This document shows, in pieces, positions 13,143-15,683 of a DNA stretch of 15,683 bases (the first letter of the stretch is position 1; each line of letters begins with the position of its first letter). Under the pieces are notes generated by a model. That model saw only the letters and a program-made list of their open reading frames with translations. It searched no databases and was not told the DNA's origin. The position numbers and the translations under genes are program-made. Origin of the DNA: Deltaproteobacteria bacterium (lineage in GTDB: Bacteria; Desulfobacterota; Binatia; DP-6); assembly GCA_005879205.1 (NCBI GenBank), contig VBLD01000030.1, forward strand, positions 26,808 through 42,490, read 5' to 3'.

Positions 13143-15683
13143 GCCGCTGGCTGCTCGCGACGCTGCTCCTCTTCGCGCTCGCCCCGGCCCGCGACGCGGC
13201 CGCGGTCTGCACGGCGTCCGAAGTCATGGCCGGCTGTGGCGGGACCTGCACGGCGAGCTGCACCGCCACGGCCTGCACGATCACGCGCACGGTGGTGGTG
13301 ACCCCGCCGGTGGCCGGGGGCGTCTGCACGTTCGACTTCGGGGCGCGTCAGGTCACGCTGGGCGGCAGCTTCGGGGGCACGTCCAAGGCGTTCGAGATCC
13401 GGGCCGCCAAGCTGACCGTGCTGGCGGCCGGCAGCCTGAGCGCCATCGGCGGGACGGGCGCGCCCGGCGGGATGATCACGCTGACGCTCGGCAGCGGCGG
13501 GCTGGCCCTCATGCCCGCCTCGAGCGCGCGCGCCAACCCGCTCGACGTGAGCGGCGCCGGCGGCGGGACGATCATCGTCCAGTCGGACGGCGACGTCTCG
13601 CTCGAGCGAACGGTCACGGCCAACGCCCGGACCGCCACGACCGGCGGCGGGAACATCATGATCACCGCGGGGAACCGCGTGAACGGCGCGTCGGGGAGCA
13701 TCACCCTCCGGGGGCGCGCCGGCGAGGGCCTGCGTGCCGAGACCTCCTCGAACTCGTCGAGCAAGGGGGGCGGGAGCATCTCGCTCACGGCGAACGGCGG
13801 ATCGATCGACCTCGAGAACAGCGTGAGCGTCGTCGGCGGCACGTTCGGCGGCGGCTCCATCGACCTCACGGCCGACGCCGATGTGACCCTCGGCGTGCCG
13901 CCGTCCGGCGTGCTGCTCTTCCTCTCGGCCGACGGGTTCGGCGACGCCGGGTCGGGTGGCTCGATCAGCATGCTCGCCGGCGGCAAGATCGTCGGCAGTG
14001 CCGCCGGCACCGGGGCGATCACCGCCGTCGGACACAGCGCGACCCTGGCCGGCGATGCGGGCGGCTCGGGCGGGACGATCTCCATCGAGGCGCAGACCGG
14101 GTCCGTCACGATCGGCCCGCTCGGCAACCCGCAGCTCGCCGCGGACGGCGGATCGGGCGGATGCGGCGGCGCGATCAACCTCAGTAACGACACCGCGCCC
14201 GCGGCGATCAGCATCGGGGCGCCGGTCACCGCCACCGGCACCGGCACCGACGGCGGGGGCGGGACGGTATGCCTCGACGCGCAGGGCGCGGCGAGCTTCA
14301 CCCGGGGCATCGACGTGAGCGGCGGAGGGAGCGGCGGCGGCGGCCTCGACCTCAACGCGCTCGGCACCATCACCACGGCCGGCGCCGTTCGCTCCGACGG
14401 CTCGGGCGACGGCGGCTGCATCAGCTTCTGCGCCGGTGCGCTGGCGCTGGGCGGCCCGGTGACCGCGATCGGCAGCCCCGATGCGACGGGGGGATCCGTG
14501 ATGGCGGCGGCGGACGGTGACATCACGCTGTCGGCCGCGGGCATGGTCGACGCCTCGTCCACCGGCGGGAACTTCGGCGGATGCGTCGACATCGAGGGCG
14601 GCGGCAACGTCACGATCGCATCGGCCGCGGTCATCGACGCCGACGGCGGCAGCAGCGGCGGCGGCGGGCTCATCTGCCTCGTCTCCGGGACCCCCGATCT
14701 TCCCGGGAACCTCACGGTCAACGGCAACGTGCACGCCAGAGGCTCCTCGACGGCCGCGAGCGCGACCGCCTCGCTGACGGGCTGCACCATCCACCTCGGC
14801 TCGACTGCGGTGCTCGATACGATCGGCGATGCCCAGGCACGCAACGCGCTCGCCGCCAGGCGGCTGCTCGTCGTGGATGCGGGCGCGCAGATCAAGACGA
14901 CCGGTAATGCGCTCAGCCGGAACGTCGTCACGCTGCCGATCGGCGCCGCGGTGCCTGCTGCGGGCTTCTCGCCGCCGCTCGGCACGGGCGACGTGCAGTT
15001 CCAGCCCTTCTGCACGAGCCTCGGCCAGCTCGGCTGCTTGATCCCGTGCCCGGACTGCGGAAACCGCATCGTCGAGTTTCCTGAAACGTGCGACACGGGC
15101 GGCCACCCCGACGTCTGCTGCAACGCGACGTGCCGCACGGCCGCGTGTGCAGACACCAATGTCTGCACGGCGGACGCGTGCTCGGTCCCATCGCAGGCTG
15201 CACGACGACCACGACGACGATCGTGCCCCGCACGACCACCACCGCCACGACGAGCACCACGACCACCACCGTACCGTCGACGACCACCACCAGCTCGACG
15301 ACCTCTACGACGGCGTCGACCACCACCACTGAACCGTCAACCACGACCACGCTCCTTCCGACCACCACCACCACCACCACGACATCGACGACCACCACGA
15401 GCTCGACGACGACGTCGACCTCCACGAGCGAGCCTCCGGCTACCACCACGACCGTGACCAGCTCGACCACGAGCACCACGACCACCACGCTGGTGAACGG
15501 CTGCGACCCGGCGACCGCGACCGACCTGACCGGCCAGCCGGAGGTGACGGTCACGTTCAGCGGGGCGCCCACCTTCGCCTACTCGCCAAAGTGCTTCGTG
15601 GCGAGCGCGGGCACCCGGGTCATTTTCAGCGGCAACTTCCAGTTCCATCCGCTGATCGGCGGGGAGGTCGTCAACGGGACGAA
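13139..15683 (+). CDS. Large secreted protein: Gly-rich beta-roll/helix, Cys-rich repeat, poly-Thr linker, cupredoxin domain (partial, apparent frameshift)
   Basis: It opens with a signal peptide ('WLLATLLLFALAPA' then AAA at 20-22). A Cys cluster (24-63) leads to about 500 residues of short Gly/Ser-rich strands such as 'GGGSISLTANGGSIDLE', the look of filamentous-haemagglutinin-like beta-helices. Residues 637-681 are a Cys-rich module with CGNRIVEFPETCD, matching the Myxococcus Cys-rich repeat. At about 15185-15189 the frame breaks: the written frame goes into an Arg/Pro-rich stretch that stops at 15455-15457. Adding one base in GGTCCCA instead continues as PIAGC, a Thr/Ser linker and a cupredoxin start, open to the window end. 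The protein is thus probably a surface-attached copper protein. No catalytic domain is seen. The C-terminus is outside the window. The frameshift may be a sequencing error or, less likely, a phase switch. Confidence 0.8.
15202..15489 (+). repeat. Low-complexity ACC/ACG array encoding a 96-residue Thr/Ser linker
   Basis: In the frame of 15202 the 96 codons give 62 Thr, most other residues being Ser, Pro, Ala and Val. Runs of up to eight Thr are broken by VPS, EPS, EPPA and similar breaks. Such linkers join domains of secreted proteins and may be O-glycosylated. In the other plus frames the same DNA gives Arg/Pro or His/Asp runs, and on the minus strand Val runs; those are artefacts. The array is a likely site of replication slippage and of misassembly. 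Confidence 0.8.
15496..15683 (+). other. N-terminal part of a cupredoxin (plastocyanin/azurin-like) domain
   Basis: After the linker the frame reads 'NGCDPATATDLTGQ', a beta-strand 'VTVTFSG', then 'FAYSPKCFVASAGTRVIFSG' and 'FQFHPLIGGEV'. The pattern of Pro-Cys before a GT.V.F strand and then HPL.GG is that of plastocyanin-like domains in which this His is the first copper ligand. The remaining ligands (normally Cys, His and often Met in the last loop) would be after 15683, so copper binding cannot be confirmed here. Confidence 0.6.

Noticed and set aside
15202..15489. Regular repeats considered as a CRISPR array or tandem satellite
   Set aside because: There are no unit repeats of constant length with unique spacers; it is codon-level ACC/ACG low complexity within an open frame.
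14928..15572. Minus-strand open frame with long poly-Val runs and other long minus-strand frames (12704-15106, 13348-15168)
   Set aside because: They are the complement of the Thr-codon array and of the Gly-rich protein; no start context and no recognisable fold, while the plus strand has clear signal peptide, repeats and domains.

Overview
The window is very GC-rich (most third codon positions are G or C), densely packed and gene-complete. It suggests an uncultured high-GC soil or sediment bacterium of the old 'Deltaproteobacteria' or Binatota kind. That guess is inference only. It rests on the mix of lipid/CoA catabolism genes with large secreted proteins that carry a myxobacterial-type Cys-rich repeat and a poly-Thr linker. 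No rRNA, tRNA, mobile element or CRISPR array is visible.

Layout. (1) 1-317 (+): tail of an enoyl-CoA hydratase interrupted by an amber stop. (2) 526-987 (+): a YbhB/YbcL (PEBP) protein with an unresolved N-terminus. (3) 1001-10042 (-): a seven-gene operon in which every gene overlaps the next by 4 or 8 nt. Its order is hydantoinase A/acetone-carboxylase-beta-like ATPase, hydantoinase B-like subunit with a fused C-terminal zinc-ribbon, non-classical thiolase, DUF35 OB-fold/Zn-ribbon partner, a metal-site-less M24 protein, a complete M24 metallopeptidase, and a ThiO/sarcosine-oxidase-type FAD amine oxidase. (4) 10043-10147: a short divergent control region with overlapping promoter-like elements. 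(5) 10148-12049 (+): an orphan six-TM GAF histidine kinase. (6) 12141-15683 (+): a coupled pair of secreted proteins. The first is a small right-handed beta-helix protein with a Met-rich tail. The second is a long Gly-rich beta-roll protein with a Cys-rich repeat, a 96-residue Thr/Ser linker and the start of a cupredoxin domain; it runs off the window.

How the genes may work together. The best candidate for an undescribed system is the seven-gene operon. An ATP-dependent HyuA/HyuB enzyme with an acetone-carboxylase-gamma-like zinc domain sits with a thiolase/DUF35 pair, which points to carboxylation or ring opening of a carbonyl compound followed by C-C cleavage. The same operon carries an M24 pair and an amine oxidase, which points to a nitrogen-containing substrate (compare the N-methylhydantoin/creatinine-to-sarcosine route). 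The real substrate cannot be read from the sequence.

Three lesions lie in real genes: a nonsense codon at 51-53, an apparent +1 frameshift near 7292-7296 and an apparent -1 frameshift near 15185-15189. The two frameshifts sit at short C/G runs, so assembly or read error must be excluded before they are called biological.
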